Of a stretch of DNA of 64,000 nucleotides, positions 23,630 to 34,930 are shown piece after piece. The stretch comes from Symsagittifera roscoffensis. Lineage: Eukaryota > Xenacoelomorpha > Acoela > Convolutidae. Position numbers and translations under genes: made by a program. Below the pieces are notes generated by a model. It saw only the letters and a program-made list of their open reading frames with translations. It was not told the DNA's origin and did not search any database. The stretch covers positions 16,423,802 through 16,487,801 of the forward strand of contig NC_087064.1 of NCBI RefSeq assembly GCF_963678635.1, in the 5' to 3' direction. Position 1 is the stretch's first letter. Every line of letters starts with the position of its first letter.

Positions 23630-24560
23630 ACAGTACCGAAAAGTCTTGGGACAGTGGTCTTGGGACAGGCAGTCTTGGGACAGTGGTCTTGGGAAAGGCA
23701 GTCTTGGGACAGGCAGTCTTGGGACAGGCAGTCTTGGGACAGGCAGTCATGGGACAGTAGTCTTGGGACAGGCAGTCTTGGGACAGGCAGTCTTGGGACA
23801 GGCAGTCTTGGGACAGGCAGTCTTGGGACAGCAGTCTTGGGACAGGCAGTCTTGGGACAGGCAGTCTTGGGATAGTGGTCTTGGGACAGGCAGTCTTGGG
23901 AAAGGCAGTCTTGGGACAGCAGTCTTGGGACAGTGCAGTCTTGGGACAGGCAGTCTTAGGACAGGCAGTCTTGGGACAGGCAGTCTTGGGACAGCAGTCT
24001 TGGGACAGGCAGTCTTGGGACAGGCAGTCTTGGGACAGGCAGTCTTGGGACAGTGGTCTTGGGATAGGCAGTCCTGGGACAGCAGTCGTGGGACAGGCAG
24101 TCTTAGGACAGGCAGTCTTGGGACAGTGGTCTTGGGACAGGCAGTCTTGGGACAGGCAGTCTTGGGACAGCAGTCTTGGGACAGTGCAGTCTTGGGACAG
24201 TGGTCTTGGGACAGGCAGTCTTGGGACAGGCAGTCTTGGGACAGGCAGTCTTAGGACAGGCAGTCTTAGGACAGGCAGTCTTAGGACAGGCAGTCTTAGG
24301 ACAAGCAGTCTTGGGACAGGCAGTCTTGGAACAGTGCAGTCTTGGGACAGGCAGTCTTGGGACAGTAGTCTTGGGACAGGCAGTCTTGGGACAGCAGTCT
24401 TGGGACAGTGGTCTTGGTACAGTGCGGTCTTGGGACAGGAAATCTTGGGACAGTGGTCTTGGGATAGTACCTAAGAGTCTTGGGACAGTACCAGGAAGTC
24501 TTGGTACGGTACAAAAAAGTTGTGTGACGGTACTAGAAGGTCTTGGGACAGTGCGAAAAA
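23630..24560. repeat. Minisatellite, CTTGGGACAGGCAGT, 14-16-bp unit
   Basis: Roughly 55-60 tandem copies of a 15-bp unit with 14-bp (CTTGGGACAGTGGT, CTTGGGACAGCAGT) and 16-bp (CTTGGGACAGTGCAGT) variants. Because unit length is not a multiple of three throughout, the long GSLGT-type frames on both strands are by-products. It lies between an LTR-like repeat and a gag-like frame, so it may be inside a retroelement leader. Confidence 0.95.
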
Positions 24561-24827
24561 GCTCAACGCTCAATTAAAAGCAAAAGGACCGGTCCGAACA
24601 ATTAAATCGCGAAAGATCCATTTTATTAAGATCACGAATTGGAGATTTAATTTACTCAAGAGAATTAGGAATCTTTTTAGAATTTTCATTCGTAGAATAG
24701 AAATTTGTGGATTTTAATATTGTAGATAGAAAAAATTGTAAATAAAAGTTAAGAGGCGAAGTAGGGTACCAATAGCAGAAAAAGAATTCTAGAGTCAAAG
24801 ACAAAATATAACTCCTCGCAACAAAAA

Positions 24828-26128
24828 TTGATGCCGTCGGACCAAAAAGTAACAAGAAAGAACTTTTTGGTGAGCATGGTCAACACAAAAAGCGCAAAGA
24901 AAAACAAGACGAGAGGAAGCGCTGAAGAGGGACGAACGGAAATTGACCAGGAGACACCAGATCAGAGTGTTGATGAGGTGGACAAGAAGAAAATGGAGTC
25001 GACACCGATGCCGAATGTAGAAGAACAAAAGCAAAAGTCGATGGAATTCTCACCGATAAACACTGTGGAGGTTACGACGGGCAATACGCCGGAAATCATA
25101 AAGAACGAGTCTCAAACGAAAAGAACGTCATTCACAGAGACGTTCGCCATGATGGTTGGAATGAAATCAAGAGACACAGTGGAGGACGAAACGAAGGCCG
25201 AGAAAGGCAAAACGTTTGGAACAGTTTCCACGATAACAACAGAAGCCAACCAAGGCGATGATCAGGTCAAACATGGAGCAACAGCTAGTCATGGGGCAAC
25301 AGCTGACCATGAAACAACAACTCCTCTAGAGCTGGGCAATTTAATGGCAAAGCTAGATCAGATAGACAAAAAACTTAGTGCAGCGAGGAGGATTGAGAAG
25401 TGATAAAGAAGGAAATGAGATACATTAAAAACGAGTACCTGGACAACTATTTTAACTTGGCAAGGGCGACGGAAAAAAAGCTTCAGCAGATGTCAGACAA
25501 GGTAGTAGAAGCCACTGACAAAGACCGAGAGGAGAATATCAACAAAGACATGCAAGCAATGAAGCAACGGTATGACACCGTGAACAGCAAGTTAGGGAGT
25601 CTAGAGACGAGAATGGACACAATGAGCAAGGACCAGGCTGAGAGCTCATGTGCCATACAGGCCAAACTGGATGCCACCTTGAGAAACTCTACATCGCAAG
25701 ACAGGCCTGTAACAGATCGAACGCAAGGTAACAGAATTGATTTCGTGGAACCACAACGGAACAAGCGGGAGTCAACACCATTACCGTTACCCCGGGATGC
25801 AGCGAGCATCGGTCCAGGGGGGGCAAGACAATTATTAAGAGTGGGACCTCAACTACTACAAACGGCCCGGGGGACTCCACGACAAGCAACAAAGTGGGAC
25901 CTGATGCCATGACGTGGGCTAGCACCTGAGAGATGATGAATAGGACATTGGAGGCGTTCGCTACGAGAAAAACTGACTCGAGTGAAAGAGGAGGTAGCAA
26001 ATCCAGGAAAACGTTCAAGAAGCCAAAAGAATTTAAGGACGACACAGACGGATGCATCGACACCTGGGTAGAAGTCATGAGACTACATTTGGAACAGGAA
26101 ACTTGAACGACGAGAGACAAGCCTGCAC
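24828..26128 (+). pseudogene. Gypsy-like gag, coiled-coil type, frameshifted, cut by assembly gap
   Basis: Frame 1 (24828-25403) is charged and hydrophilic and ends LDQIDKKLSAARRIEK. Frame 2 (25400-25912) opens without an ATG as IKKEMRYIKNEYLDNYFNLA and continues a coiled coil through LGSLETRMDTMSKDQ. The coiled coil is continuous across the break, so one frameshift near 25398 is likely, and no slippery heptamer is present. After 25912, KPKEFKDDTDGCIDTWVEVM, then LHLEQE and LNDERQACT resembles a metazoan gypsy gag core. The gap at 26130 interrupts it. No pol is visible downstream. Confidence 0.5.
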
Positions 26129-26129
26129 A

Positions 26130-26152
26130 NNNNNNNNNNNNNNNNNNNNNNN
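26130..26152. other. Assembly gap (23 N)
   Basis: A run of 23 N inside the gag-like region. The true length is unknown, and order or orientation of the flanks cannot be verified from the sequence. Confidence 0.99.
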
Positions 26153-26662
26153 GGAAGGCTCGCTGCTAAAAATTCGAATTCTACAGAGATTGCATTTTTC
26201 ACATTCTGGTCGAATGTCACAGTCGAAGAACACGGAAGCCTATCAATCTTTCCAGCTAGATATAGGACCGGGAGCCTATAAGAGAGCATTCCTGACGCAC
26301 AGAAACGCAGTCACCACGGCGGTGAAGCGAGTAGCTGGAGCGCCTTGTGTAACTGAAGATGAGAAGAAAGAGGTCTTAAGAGCTGACCTAGAACGAAATG
26401 TGAGCTTGTGTCTTCACAACAGCTTTTGCAGGAACTGGGAGCAAAAAGTGAATGTGGACCTGCTACCTTGTTGCAAACCGAGGCTGTTGGAACAGGAGAG
26501 TTGGGGCACGGCCCGCAACTCCATGGACATGTTGCGAAGCTGAAGATCAGGATGGAGAAGCAATGGAATGAAGATGACGGAACGAAGAGGACAAGTGAGG
26601 ACGTGAACAAAAAAGGAAGAGAAGGAGAAAAAACTAGATTATCTTTGTGTATTAAAACTTGA
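26153..26662 (+). pseudogene. Retroelement-like coding remnant after gap
   Basis: Overlapping frames give AYKRAFLTHRNAVTTAVKRV, TEDEKKEVLRADLER and KIRMEKQWNEDD. The charged composition is similar to the gag-like region before the gap, but I cannot assign a domain. The 3' side becomes AT-rich non-coding sequence at 26660. Confidence 0.3.
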
Positions 26663-27889
26663 ACTAATCATCCAAGTTTTGATTATTGAACTTGTTAAAC
26701 TTTTTGTTTTGATCAAGTTTGATCAAACCAGACTTTGAAAATTGTTGCAATTGTTAAAATTGTTGAAAGAAAATTTTAGTTATGCTACTTATGTATATAT
26801 ATAGAACATAGGAGAGTATATTTACCTATTTAAACACGACTGAAGTTTTTAACCTGTGTAAGACTTGTGGTCACTGTGTGGTGATTGGGTAAGTTTGGGT
26901 AAACTCGCTTGGAAAGGGTGAGTAACTCAATAACTTTCCTAGCCACAGAGTTTCTTAGTTTTAATATTGAAAGGACCGCATAAATAACTGATTATACTTG
27001 GTGAGTGACGTTAAGTTAATTTTAAGGGGTGCGTGGCCGTGCCACGTCCCATCTTTTTAATCACAAAGAGCGAAAAGAAATTTTATGGCAAGATGGCGTA
27101 AGTAGTCAGAAAAGAAATTTTATCTAGGACACTCCTCATGGTGCAAGTTTTGTGAAAATGTTAGAAGGCAGTGAGATGTAGTACGATGCCATTTGTGACA
27201 CGTAGTGAGTTGAGGTGGAGTAGATAAATTTCATTTTCTTATGCGATTTGTAAGATCAATTATAGAAAACTGGAGTACCACTTGACGAAAACCCGGTGTT
27301 ATGCGATCAATGGGGACATTGATGGGGACTGTCCGGGGAGTATGTGCCATTCTGCCGGATTGGCACAGCGCAACCTTCCGGCGACACAGGAAGCGAGGAC
27401 TAAAAGTCTTAGCAACAAAAGATGCTGCGAAGTAGGGTCTAGATATTCCGAAAATTTGAATTTTTAAAATTTCGATTGACGGGCCAGTATTTCCGAGAAA
27501 TACAAAAAGACGGCCATTTTGACTGGAAAGGACGAAAAAACACAACAACGACAGAGATAGCAGAAACAGTCGCACGAAAGAAAGATAAAAACAAAGCCTC
27601 TTATCGTGGCAATAACACACGATAAGAACCTTAGCAGTGGAAATTTGTGGAAAAGGAAGCTTCAGTTGGGAAGGAATATTCCACGGAACCCTACCGTGCC
27701 ATAAATTGGGAGAGATAACAGCGTTATCTCGAGAAGAACACGGGAGCGGAGGCTTGGCCCCCCAGAGACTGTTGTATATGAAGGGACTATATAAAACTGA
27801 CTTTGTAGCTACTTGGATGTCGTAGAGCTTTGAATTAACATCGGTCTAATTTGATATTTTAGAATATGAGTAGCTAGAAAGAGGAAAGG
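26663..27889. other. No gene recognised
   Basis: AT-rich, then moderately GC-rich sequence between two retroelement remnants. Possible LTR or untranslated parts, not provable here. Confidence 0.4.
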
Positions 27890-28110
27890 GTCAATCCATC
27901 TCCAATGGATTTAAAATAGAACTGTCACACTAAAACATATTAAAATAGGGTATTCGAGCCGTGTTTTTAATAACAATCACGTAGTCTGAGGATCCGAGAC
28001 TCAGCTATGTGGTTGTGTTTGCATGTAAACGAAAGCTGATCAAAAGTCGTTTGACTGATGGCCTAAAAATAGTAACTTTTTACTTAGCCCTAGACATACC
28101 AGAAAATCAA
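27890..28110 (+). repeat. Possible related LTR fragment
   Basis: TCCATCTCCAATGGAT, ACTGTCACACTAAAACAT and GCCGTGTTTTTAATAAC resemble the left part of the repeat at 22190. It could be the 5' LTR of the gypsy element whose gag begins near 29022. Similarity is partial. Confidence 0.3.
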
Positions 28111-28320
28111 CTGGCAAGGTCGAGACAGTGAAAAACGAGTAGGATTAAGGTAACTGACGCCTGCCAGTCGTTAATAGGTACTTTTTCTACGCTCCGTCGC
28201 TGTGTAGTATTTGGGCGAATGTTACACACTTTTGATTTTAGTTCACAGAAAAAAGTAGATTTAAGGTTGATAGGCAGGTTTTCAGCTTTCTGGTGTCAAA
28301 AAAAATGGTGCCCTGATTAC

Positions 28321-28414
28321 GTTCCGCAGCTTATTTGCAAATATCAGAATTTCATTGCCTCGGACCTGCACCGCCAACATAGGTGGTGAGTCTTTATTAT
28401 CAAAACTGCCATGA

Positions 28415-28451
<37 letters not shown>

Positions 28452-28498
28452 GGGGATTCACAGCACTGCTGTTGGGATTCTTGGTCCCGGCGTCTTCT
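28321..28498 (-). CDS. Possible polyQ-containing coding exon
   Basis: A minus-strand segment has acceptor-like ATTGTTTTAG before 28498 and donor-like AAC|GTAATC after 28321. It encodes EDAGTKNPNSSAVNP, about 12 Gln, HHGSFDNKDSPPMLAVQVRG and NEILIFANKLRN. Its composition is more coding-like than the flanking repeats. It has the same strand as the PLC gene, 7.3 kb upstream of the PH exon, and its phase-0 end is compatible with that exon, so it could be an N-terminal PLC exon. There is no domain to prove this, and the Gln run is also a plain TTG microsatellite. Treat as a candidate only. Confidence 0.35.
28412..28452. repeat. (TTG)n / (CAA)n microsatellite
   Basis: About 13 uninterrupted TTG triplets. 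On the minus strand they read as the Gln run of the candidate exon at 28321-28498, so length changes would alter the protein without shifting frame. Confidence 0.9.
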
Positions 28499-29021
28499 CT
28501 AAAACAATGTCCACTTGTTTCTGCACGTGATACAATCACAGAATAATTGCCACGTGCACGTTGTCATTTCTGAAAATCTCTCGTTTACAAATTTCCACAT
28601 CGTGTTTAAAATTCTCGTCTTGAGGCCGATTCGTTTATCAAAATGAATATATGGTTCTAATCGATTTACAATCCTACTGGTTCTGAAAACAAATTCGTTT
28701 CTCGCTTTTTCCGTTCTCACTTTTCGCATCTCAAAAATTTCTGTATTTCTAGCCCGTAGGTCCTTGTCAGAGCTCTTAGTGTCTTTTCATTGGATGAGTC
28801 TGTCGAAGGTCCTTGAAAAGTCTTATCAGTCCAAGATTCTGGGTATTGGGTGTCAACCCAATGATTTGTATTTACCTTCATGGCCTCATCGAACCTATTT
28901 CAAGTTGAAGTGCTTCTAAAAATTCGATGAACTGCGCCTTCTATTATGTTTTTCTTATAATAGTTGAATAAAATTTACTACACTAAGCTGTCTTCACAAC
29001 AATTTATTCAAGTACCCTATT

Positions 29022-29560
29022 ATGAAGTTCAAGCCACCCGATTTCCCGGCCAACCCCACGCCCAAACAATGGCGATGATCGAAGAGGTAACGCGTGGACG
29101 GTTTGTTGGTAAATGTTATCACGGAAGACGATCACAAATTGACCTTCTTGAGAAGCGTGGCAGGCTTCGAGCTATTCACTCTTCTGGAGAGCGCCACCTC
29201 TTATGCTGGTGCTATGGTTGTACTGGATCAACACTTGAAACGACCAACTCGGGTACTGTACGCTCGACACCAGCTTTTAACTTGTGCCCAGAAACCAGGT
29301 GAACCAATGAACGACTTCACCATGAGGCTCAAGTTGCTGGTACAAGCTTGTGAGTGTACAGACGTCAACGTGGCGCAACATCATGAGGTCCTCCTACGAG
29401 ACGCTTTGGTTGCGGGAGTTTCATTTGATGGCTTTCTTAGAATTTGATGACAGCAAAGCGTCACTGACGGAGTCTTGCTAATGCCATAGATTTATCGACA
29501 AGCTACTCACGTCAGTTCCATGGTGACAAGCTTAGAGACACTAAACCCAGCGTTGCAGCT
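29022..29560 (+). pseudogene. Gypsy (Ty3-type) gag, broken
   Basis: It starts MKFKPPDFPANPTPKQWR, then shifts frame. The main block (29094-29446) gives ARHQLLTCAQKPGEPMNDFT, then RLKLLVQACECTDV and LLRDALVAGVSFDGFL, the typical gag pattern RxxLxxCxQxPGE...L..L...C...D........L.D....G. Stops follow at about 29444 and beyond. Confidence 0.7.
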
Positions 29561-29960
29561 GTCTGTGACCATTGCGATGAATACTTACTTGCAGTAGGTA
29601 GGTTCAAGTCGGGTTCTCAAGACGACAAGACGTCAGGCAATCGGAATTTCTCAAGGGTTAAATGTAACTTCTGTGCATCAGGACCGCATAATCGGAAGAA
29701 TTGTCCGGCTAGGAACAACACCTACCATAAATGCCGGAAAACTGCCCACTGGCAAAAAGTATGTAGGTCCGAAACTGTTTCTACAGAAAACAGTAACAAA
29801 AATCAAGTGGCAACAGTTTTATGTGCTATCTCTAAGCCGAGCTGTTCATACTACGCTGAAGTATTAATCGGGAGCACTTATCGATCCAGGCTCAACTCAC
29901 CCATAACTCATCAAGCACTCTTCTGGCAGACGGTCACCCTACGAAACTTCTAGGAACTGC
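29560..29960 (+). pseudogene. Gypsy zinc knuckles and protease start, broken
   Basis: The first knuckle CNFCASGPHNRKNC is intact. The second, YHKCRKTAHWQKVC, has Tyr for the first Cys. A protease-like ALIDPGSTHP follows at about 29876-29905, where the family has D-S/T-G. Frameshifts and stops interrupt it, for example after STHP. Confidence 0.65.
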
Positions 29961-30189
29961 AGATGCCACCATCGTACTTCAATGCGAGCAATACATGGTT
30001 TTGTTCAAGCTCATGCAATCACTTGTATCTCAAGGTCATCATTGAGAACGATGTTCTCGGCGAACACGAGGTGATTGCATTCCAGCCTGGAGGTAATAGA
30101 AGTAAACTGACATTCTCCGTAATGTCAGTAGCCTGTGTTGACAAAAATTTGCAGAAGTACCTGTCATCATTACAAAGGATTCGCGAGGA

Positions 30190-30740
30190 AAGAAATCGAT
30201 TACCACTAAATCGAGATGGGTGTCGGCACAGAACAAACGTTTCATGCAGGTGAAATTGGAGCGGCTGATCAAGGCTGGAATTGTAGAGAAGTCAAACTCA
30301 CCCTGGAGAGCACCGGCTTTTGTTCATAAGGGTAACAGCAAAAAGCGAAAAGTTATTGATTATTCAGAGACTGCCAATATGTACACCGAAATTGATGCCT
30401 ACCCACTCCTGGACATGAAAGTCCTAGGTAACTTTTTTCTATAATTGATTTAAAGTCCGCCTGCCATCAGATTTTTTACGAGAAGAGGATCGACCTTTCA
30501 CAGCGTTTGAAGTGGGAGGCAGACTGTATCAACTCACTCGCCTACCGTTTGGAGTGACTAACGCGGTTCCCGCATTTCAGAGAATAGTTGACTCGATTGT
30601 AGATGACTACGGGCCCAAGCGTACTATACAATTTTTGGACGATGTTGTTATTAGCGGTCTCACTTAATCCGATCATGACCAGAACCTTTCTGCATTTTTG
30701 TCAGCTGTCAAGGAGAAGAATCTGTTAATCAACGAGACAG
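30190..30740 (+). pseudogene. Gypsy reverse transcriptase, broken
   Basis: RT blocks in order: RLIKAGIVEKSNSPWRAPAF, KRKVIDYSETANMYT, FSIIDLKSACHQI, LYQLTRLPFGVTNAVPAFQR and IQFLDDVVISG. The catalytic FLDD is kept. Frame changes occur near 30435 and 30470, with a stop near 30665. The sequence then jumps from RT to integrase with no RNase H between. Confidence 0.75.
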
Positions 30741-30749
30741 GTTCATTGC

Positions 30750-31050
30750 AAACTGGCACATCCTGGAGTGACTAGAATGTATGAGTACGTACAAAGACAC
30801 ACGTTACTTTTCAGTGTTTTGGACGTCCACGAGGTCACATCCAGCTGCAAGACATGCGTTGAATGTAAGCCACAGTTCTTCAAACTGTAGTAGCGCGGAA
30901 AAATTATAAAGGCTATGAAACCATTTGATTGCTTGGGGATTGCTTTAATAGGCCCAAAAGAGCCATCGTCAAGCTCTCGTTATCGCTATGTTTTGACTCT
31001 CATCGACGATTTCAGCAGATTTTCATTCGCTGTTATTTTTTTTTAAACTT
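30750..31050 (+). pseudogene. Gypsy integrase fragment
   Basis: LAHPGVTRMYEYVQR and CKTCVECKP are the zinc-binding region. FDCLGIALIGPKEPSSSSRY, then LTLIDDFSRFSFAVIF is the start of the catalytic core. The first catalytic Asp (LGIDLIGP in the family) is Ala. The fragment ends at a T-run near 31045. Confidence 0.7.
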
Positions 31051-31149
31051 ACTTTACCTAATCGTGTCTGGGATTAGTTCCAGAGTTGTTGTCTGGATGT
31101 TAGAACCTGATTTTATTTATTTGAGTGGATTTTATCCAGATATATTGGG

Positions 31150-31460
31150 TTGAGGCAAGTTTTTTTATGATATATCTGAGATTGATCAATAAAACCCAAT
31201 GGTGATTGCTTGTTGTAACCCTGTTCTTATCGGCGTTGGCCTGTTTTAAGTATTAGAAACCTAACCATGGGGGCGTACATATGTCTACCAAGAGTGGGTC
31301 TATTTTGGTAGTGGTCTTCAAGCGGTAACGCTCCCAAAATCCATGTCATAAGCGAACCGTGAAATGGCACCGACTGTTTGAGGTACAACAGCACAAGAGA
31401 TGGTGTCGCTGACTTTAAAGCGAGTAGTTATAGAGCCTAATTATTTTAACATCATTTTGG
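31150..31460 (+). repeat. LTR-like repeat, copy 2
   Basis: The direct-orientation partner of 22190-22540 lies just 3' of the decayed gypsy integrase, the position expected of a 3' LTR. It includes a GATCAATAAAACC polyadenylation-like signal. Confidence 0.5.
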
Positions 31461-32729
31461 AACGCGGCCACTGGAACGCGGTTCAACTGGATCGTGTCAT
31501 TCTGTGGTCCGTACTTTGATAGCTCTGTTCATGACATTTTCAGGAAACTGTTCTCTGGCGGGCTTTTGGATACGAGGCTTAACTAACCGGCTTGAGAGAG
31601 CCAACGCAAGCGTAGAAAATTCAGATTAAAAGCGTAACAAAAGAACAAAAAGTCAACAAGAAAAGAAATGGACTGTATCGTTGGATAAAAAATTGGGTTG
31701 AGGCAACTTTTTTTAAAGTTTAAGATGAGTTTACACGAGTTTCATGCACAGACTGATCTTTTCAATCAACACAATCGAACTAATCAGGCAAGTAATTTGA
31801 AGGGCGTTGAAAAGGTATTCAAATAGCTTTGAAACTTCAAATAACAACTGGGAGGCTTCACTGGGGAGGCTACCAAGTGGACAGCGACAGAAGATCAATG
31901 GAGCTTGACACAATGAGGACTAGGAATTGGGAGGACAACTACTAGATTGTGTCGCAAGGGTCAATCGGGTATCACTAACAACAAACATTTTTTAAACTGC
32001 AAAATTTATGAAAATGACTAGTATCGGCTCCATCACAATTTTTGACCTGAGCAAAAGTTTTTACTCGAGGAAGACTTGGAATCAATTATGTAGTATTTGC
32101 CTTAAGTGGTTTTCCGTCTATCGCAATTGGGAACTTTTTACTTAAACGAGCGAGTGGCTACCCTAAAAAGGGTTCTCAGACTAAAAGGGGTGGTAAGGCT
32201 TAGTTCTTGACATTTGTAAAAAGGGGTCTTATTGTTTTGATTTAACAATCGACATAGTAGGTTTAGGCAAATTATATCAAGCAGTATCAACGTCGAATGC
32301 AAAAACAACGAGGCAAAAAATCTGTTGGAGATCAAAATTAGATAGCTTGAGCAACGGCTCGAAAATGCTGCCAGATAGGATTGGGAGGCAGAAAACTTTT
32401 CATTTAAATCTTAAAGATGCCAGTTTTTTACCCACACCACTTGTTGAATGAACTTGTTTATATCAAATCGATAACAGCTGTTAATATCAAAATTAAATCA
32501 TAGTTTCGAACAGCAGAAATTTCAACTAGTCGGTTCCTAGACTACTCAACATCTCTTTATACACAAATTGTAAATATTAAACCGACAGAATTTTACGACT
32601 GGAAACTTTTAAATAACAAGAAGATTATTTCGCTTAATTTTTTTAGTATCAGGGGGCTCCGAAAATTGTGTAAGGGTATTTTGCTTGAGTACAACGATAC
32701 TGGGTATATTATCCTTGAGGTATTGTACT
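31461..32729. other. No gene recognised
   Basis: Unannotated stretch between an LTR-like repeat and the 237-bp minisatellite. Near 31690 a short segment (TTGGGTTGAGGCAA.TTTTTTT) repeats one at 31147. Confidence 0.4.
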
Positions 32730-33520
32730 TGAGACTTGGGAAGTTTAAATAACTGCCCAATGGTTTTGATTTCGAGTCTTGGGAAGTTAAAACAACTGCC
32801 CAACGGTTTTCGTCTTAGGACGTTCAAACAACTGCCCAACGCTTTGCTCTTGGCAAGTTCAAGCAATGACCAACGGTTTTGGTCTCGAGTCTTGGGAAAG
32901 TCCAACAATTGCCCAAAAATTTTAGTCTTGAGTCTTGGGAAATTCAAACAACTGCCCAAAAGAGTAAGATCTTGGGAAGTTCAAACAAACTTCCAAAGGT
33001 TTTGGTCCTTGAGTCTTGGGAAGTTCAAACAACTGCCCAACGGTTATTGTCTTAAGGCGTTCAAACAACTGCCCAACGCTTTGCTCTTGGCAAGTTCAAG
33101 CAATGACCAACGGTTTTGGTGTCGAGTCTTGGGAAAATCCAACAATTGCCCAAAAATTTTAGTCTTGAGTCTTGGGAAATTCAAACAACTCCCCAAAAGA
33201 GTAAGGTCTTGGGAAGTTCAAACAAACTTCCAAAGGTTTTGGTCCTTGAGTCTTGGGAAGTTCAAACAACTGACCAACATTTATGGTCTTGGGAAGATCA
33301 AAAAACTGCACAAAGGTTTTGGTCTTGAGTCTCGGGAATTTTAAACAGCTCTCCAACGGTTTTAGTCTAGAATCTTGGGAATTTCAAAGAACTGCTCAAA
33401 GATTTTGTTGATGAGTCTTGGGAAGTTCAGACAACTGACCAACGGTTTTTGTCTTGAGTCTTAAAAGCTCAAACAACTGCCCAGCGGTTTTGATTCTGAG
33501 CCGTGCGAGGCTTATACATT
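32730..33520. repeat. Minisatellite, about 40-45-bp unit, 237-bp higher-order repeat
   Basis: The basic unit is CTTGGGAAGTTCAAACAACT then GCCCAACGGTTTTGGTCTTGAGT. A block containing GCTTTGCTCTTGGCAAGTTC recurs at 32841 and 33078, with following units in the same order, which gives a 237-bp higher-order repeat. Open frames on both strands here are by-products of the repeat. Confidence 0.93.
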
Positions 33521-34031
33521 TGCCAAACGTTTCAATTCTTTGACTAAAAAACCGTAGAGATTGTTTGATTGAAAAAGATTGTTAAAAAGACATAGTTAAT
33601 ACAAGGGGTGGAAAAATGAAAAGAATGAAGACAATTTCAGTCTCATTAGCTGAAAAAAAAACAGAGTCAGACAACAACAAAACAGTCTGCTGAAATCTAT
33701 ACGAATAAAACCACTCTCACAGATATCTAAATTAAAAAACGAGAACATAGCAGTTATCTTGGTAAAATATCTGACTAAAATATTCGTCTGAAATTAGGCA
33801 CGCCTAGAGGCAGAACTAAAATGGTTTCTAAAAACTGAAGGTTTAACGGCAAGTTCCCTCTCTCATGCAATAAACAATCTTACTTATGAAACTAAGAAGG
33901 AATTTTCACCCAACAATTTTGCGATACCTGGACTAACTGAGTGTCAAAAGGTCAAACAACAAAAAATGTGTAAAATAATATAGTACTGTGAATTTTGTTT
34001 TAATTAAGCAGATATTTTAAGTTGTAGTAAC

Positions 34032-34277
34032 GAAAGAAAACTGTTCGAAAGATGCATAGACGACATAATTTGTACAGTAAAAGGGGACCCAAACACGTTA
34101 CTTAATAGGGTGAACTCGTTGCATAAGAATTTAAAATTAACTAAAGGAAAAGCTAATGAGAAATGGGAACTTGCTTTTTGGGACATGAATTTTGACAAAA
34201 ATCTACCAATGGAGATCACATGCAAAGGTTATCGAAAATCAAATGCTGTTACTGAAACTCTTTTGAATTGTTTTTAG
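34032..34277 (+). pseudogene. Penelope-like RT C-terminal part, unit 1
   Basis: ERKLFERCIDDIICTVKGDP continues to ITCKGYRKSNAVTETLLNCF, then a TAG at 34275. IDD is the catalytic box (Y/R-x-D-D in the family). The WELAFWDMNF block corresponds to the FLD motif, and YRKSNAVTE to YRKPTFTG. Copies occupy 35196-35441 and 36360-36605 with the same stop. Confidence 0.78.
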
Positions 34278-34527
34278 CTGCGCACCGTTTCAGCAAAAAA
34301 GAACACTGTGGAAGAAACAATCCATAGTTCGTTTCAATGTAACAGTAACTGGGACAATCTCGATGAAGCGTTAGAAACCAACTAGGAAAATTGGAAGAAA
34401 TTTCGTTATATACAATCTTGCTCATCAAAAATTGTAAATAGTACATCGGAAAAAAATCATAAACGAACTATCAAAAACCCCACAGAAAGCAAAAACTGAA
34501 AGCAGTTGCAAGAAAATTGACAAACCG

Positions 34528-34930
34528 ATGTTTTTTCTACAAAATCGAGGAAACTTAAGCTTGAAACTGAAAGAAACACTTCAAAGGTCAAGCCCGGTAT
34601 TAGTCATTTTCACAACCCAGAGAATGAAAACTTGCCTGCAGTCGCTTTTGTCATTTTTGAAGTCTCAGGTGGCTTATGATTTTCACTCTGGTGGTTGTAG
34701 TTCCACTTATGTCAAGCAAACGTGCCGACATCTAACAACACGATTAATAGAGCATCAAAAGAATTATTCGACAGGACGGCTTGTCGCAGAATGCTGTGGA
34801 CAACTTAAGACAATTGTTTGACGATTAATTGACAAAAGCAAGGACGCTGAGAACTTTTTAACATTGGAGGCCCTCCATATAAGTAAACGCATGCTGCAAC
34901 TGAACACGAGCGACGAATACAGATGCCGAG
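34528..34930 (+). pseudogene. GIY-YIG-like endonuclease remnant, unit 1
   Basis: VAYDFHSGGCSSTYVKQT, CRHLTTRLIEH and LNTSDEYRCREITLKY match the GIY...YIG...T..L..R..EH pattern of Penelope-like elements, with GIY changed to VAY and YIG to YVK. One in-frame TGA at 34819 splits it. The same arrangement is at 35692-36095 and 36856-37259. Confidence 0.75.

Noticed and set aside
23630-24560. CRISPR-like spacing of short direct repeats
   Set aside because: Units are contiguous with no unique spacers, in an animal genome.
23493-24577. Long frames of GSLGT/AVLGQ-type repeats on both strands
   Set aside because: They are translations of the 14-16-bp minisatellite. All frames of one strand are open because the unit lacks stops, and unit-length variants shift frame.
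25400-25912. Separate gene starting at 25400
   Set aside because: The frame has no ATG there (GTG) and continues the coiled coil of the preceding frame. It is one frameshifted gag-like product.
26130-26152. Assembly gap as the cause of the left-right skew flip
   Set aside because: The change from A-rich to T-rich is near 37.4 kb, after the Penelope-like array, not at the gap. Misjoining elsewhere is still not excluded.
32609-33356. Frames of up to 202 codons on both strands
   Set aside because: Products of the 237-bp higher-order minisatellite, with no independent domain.
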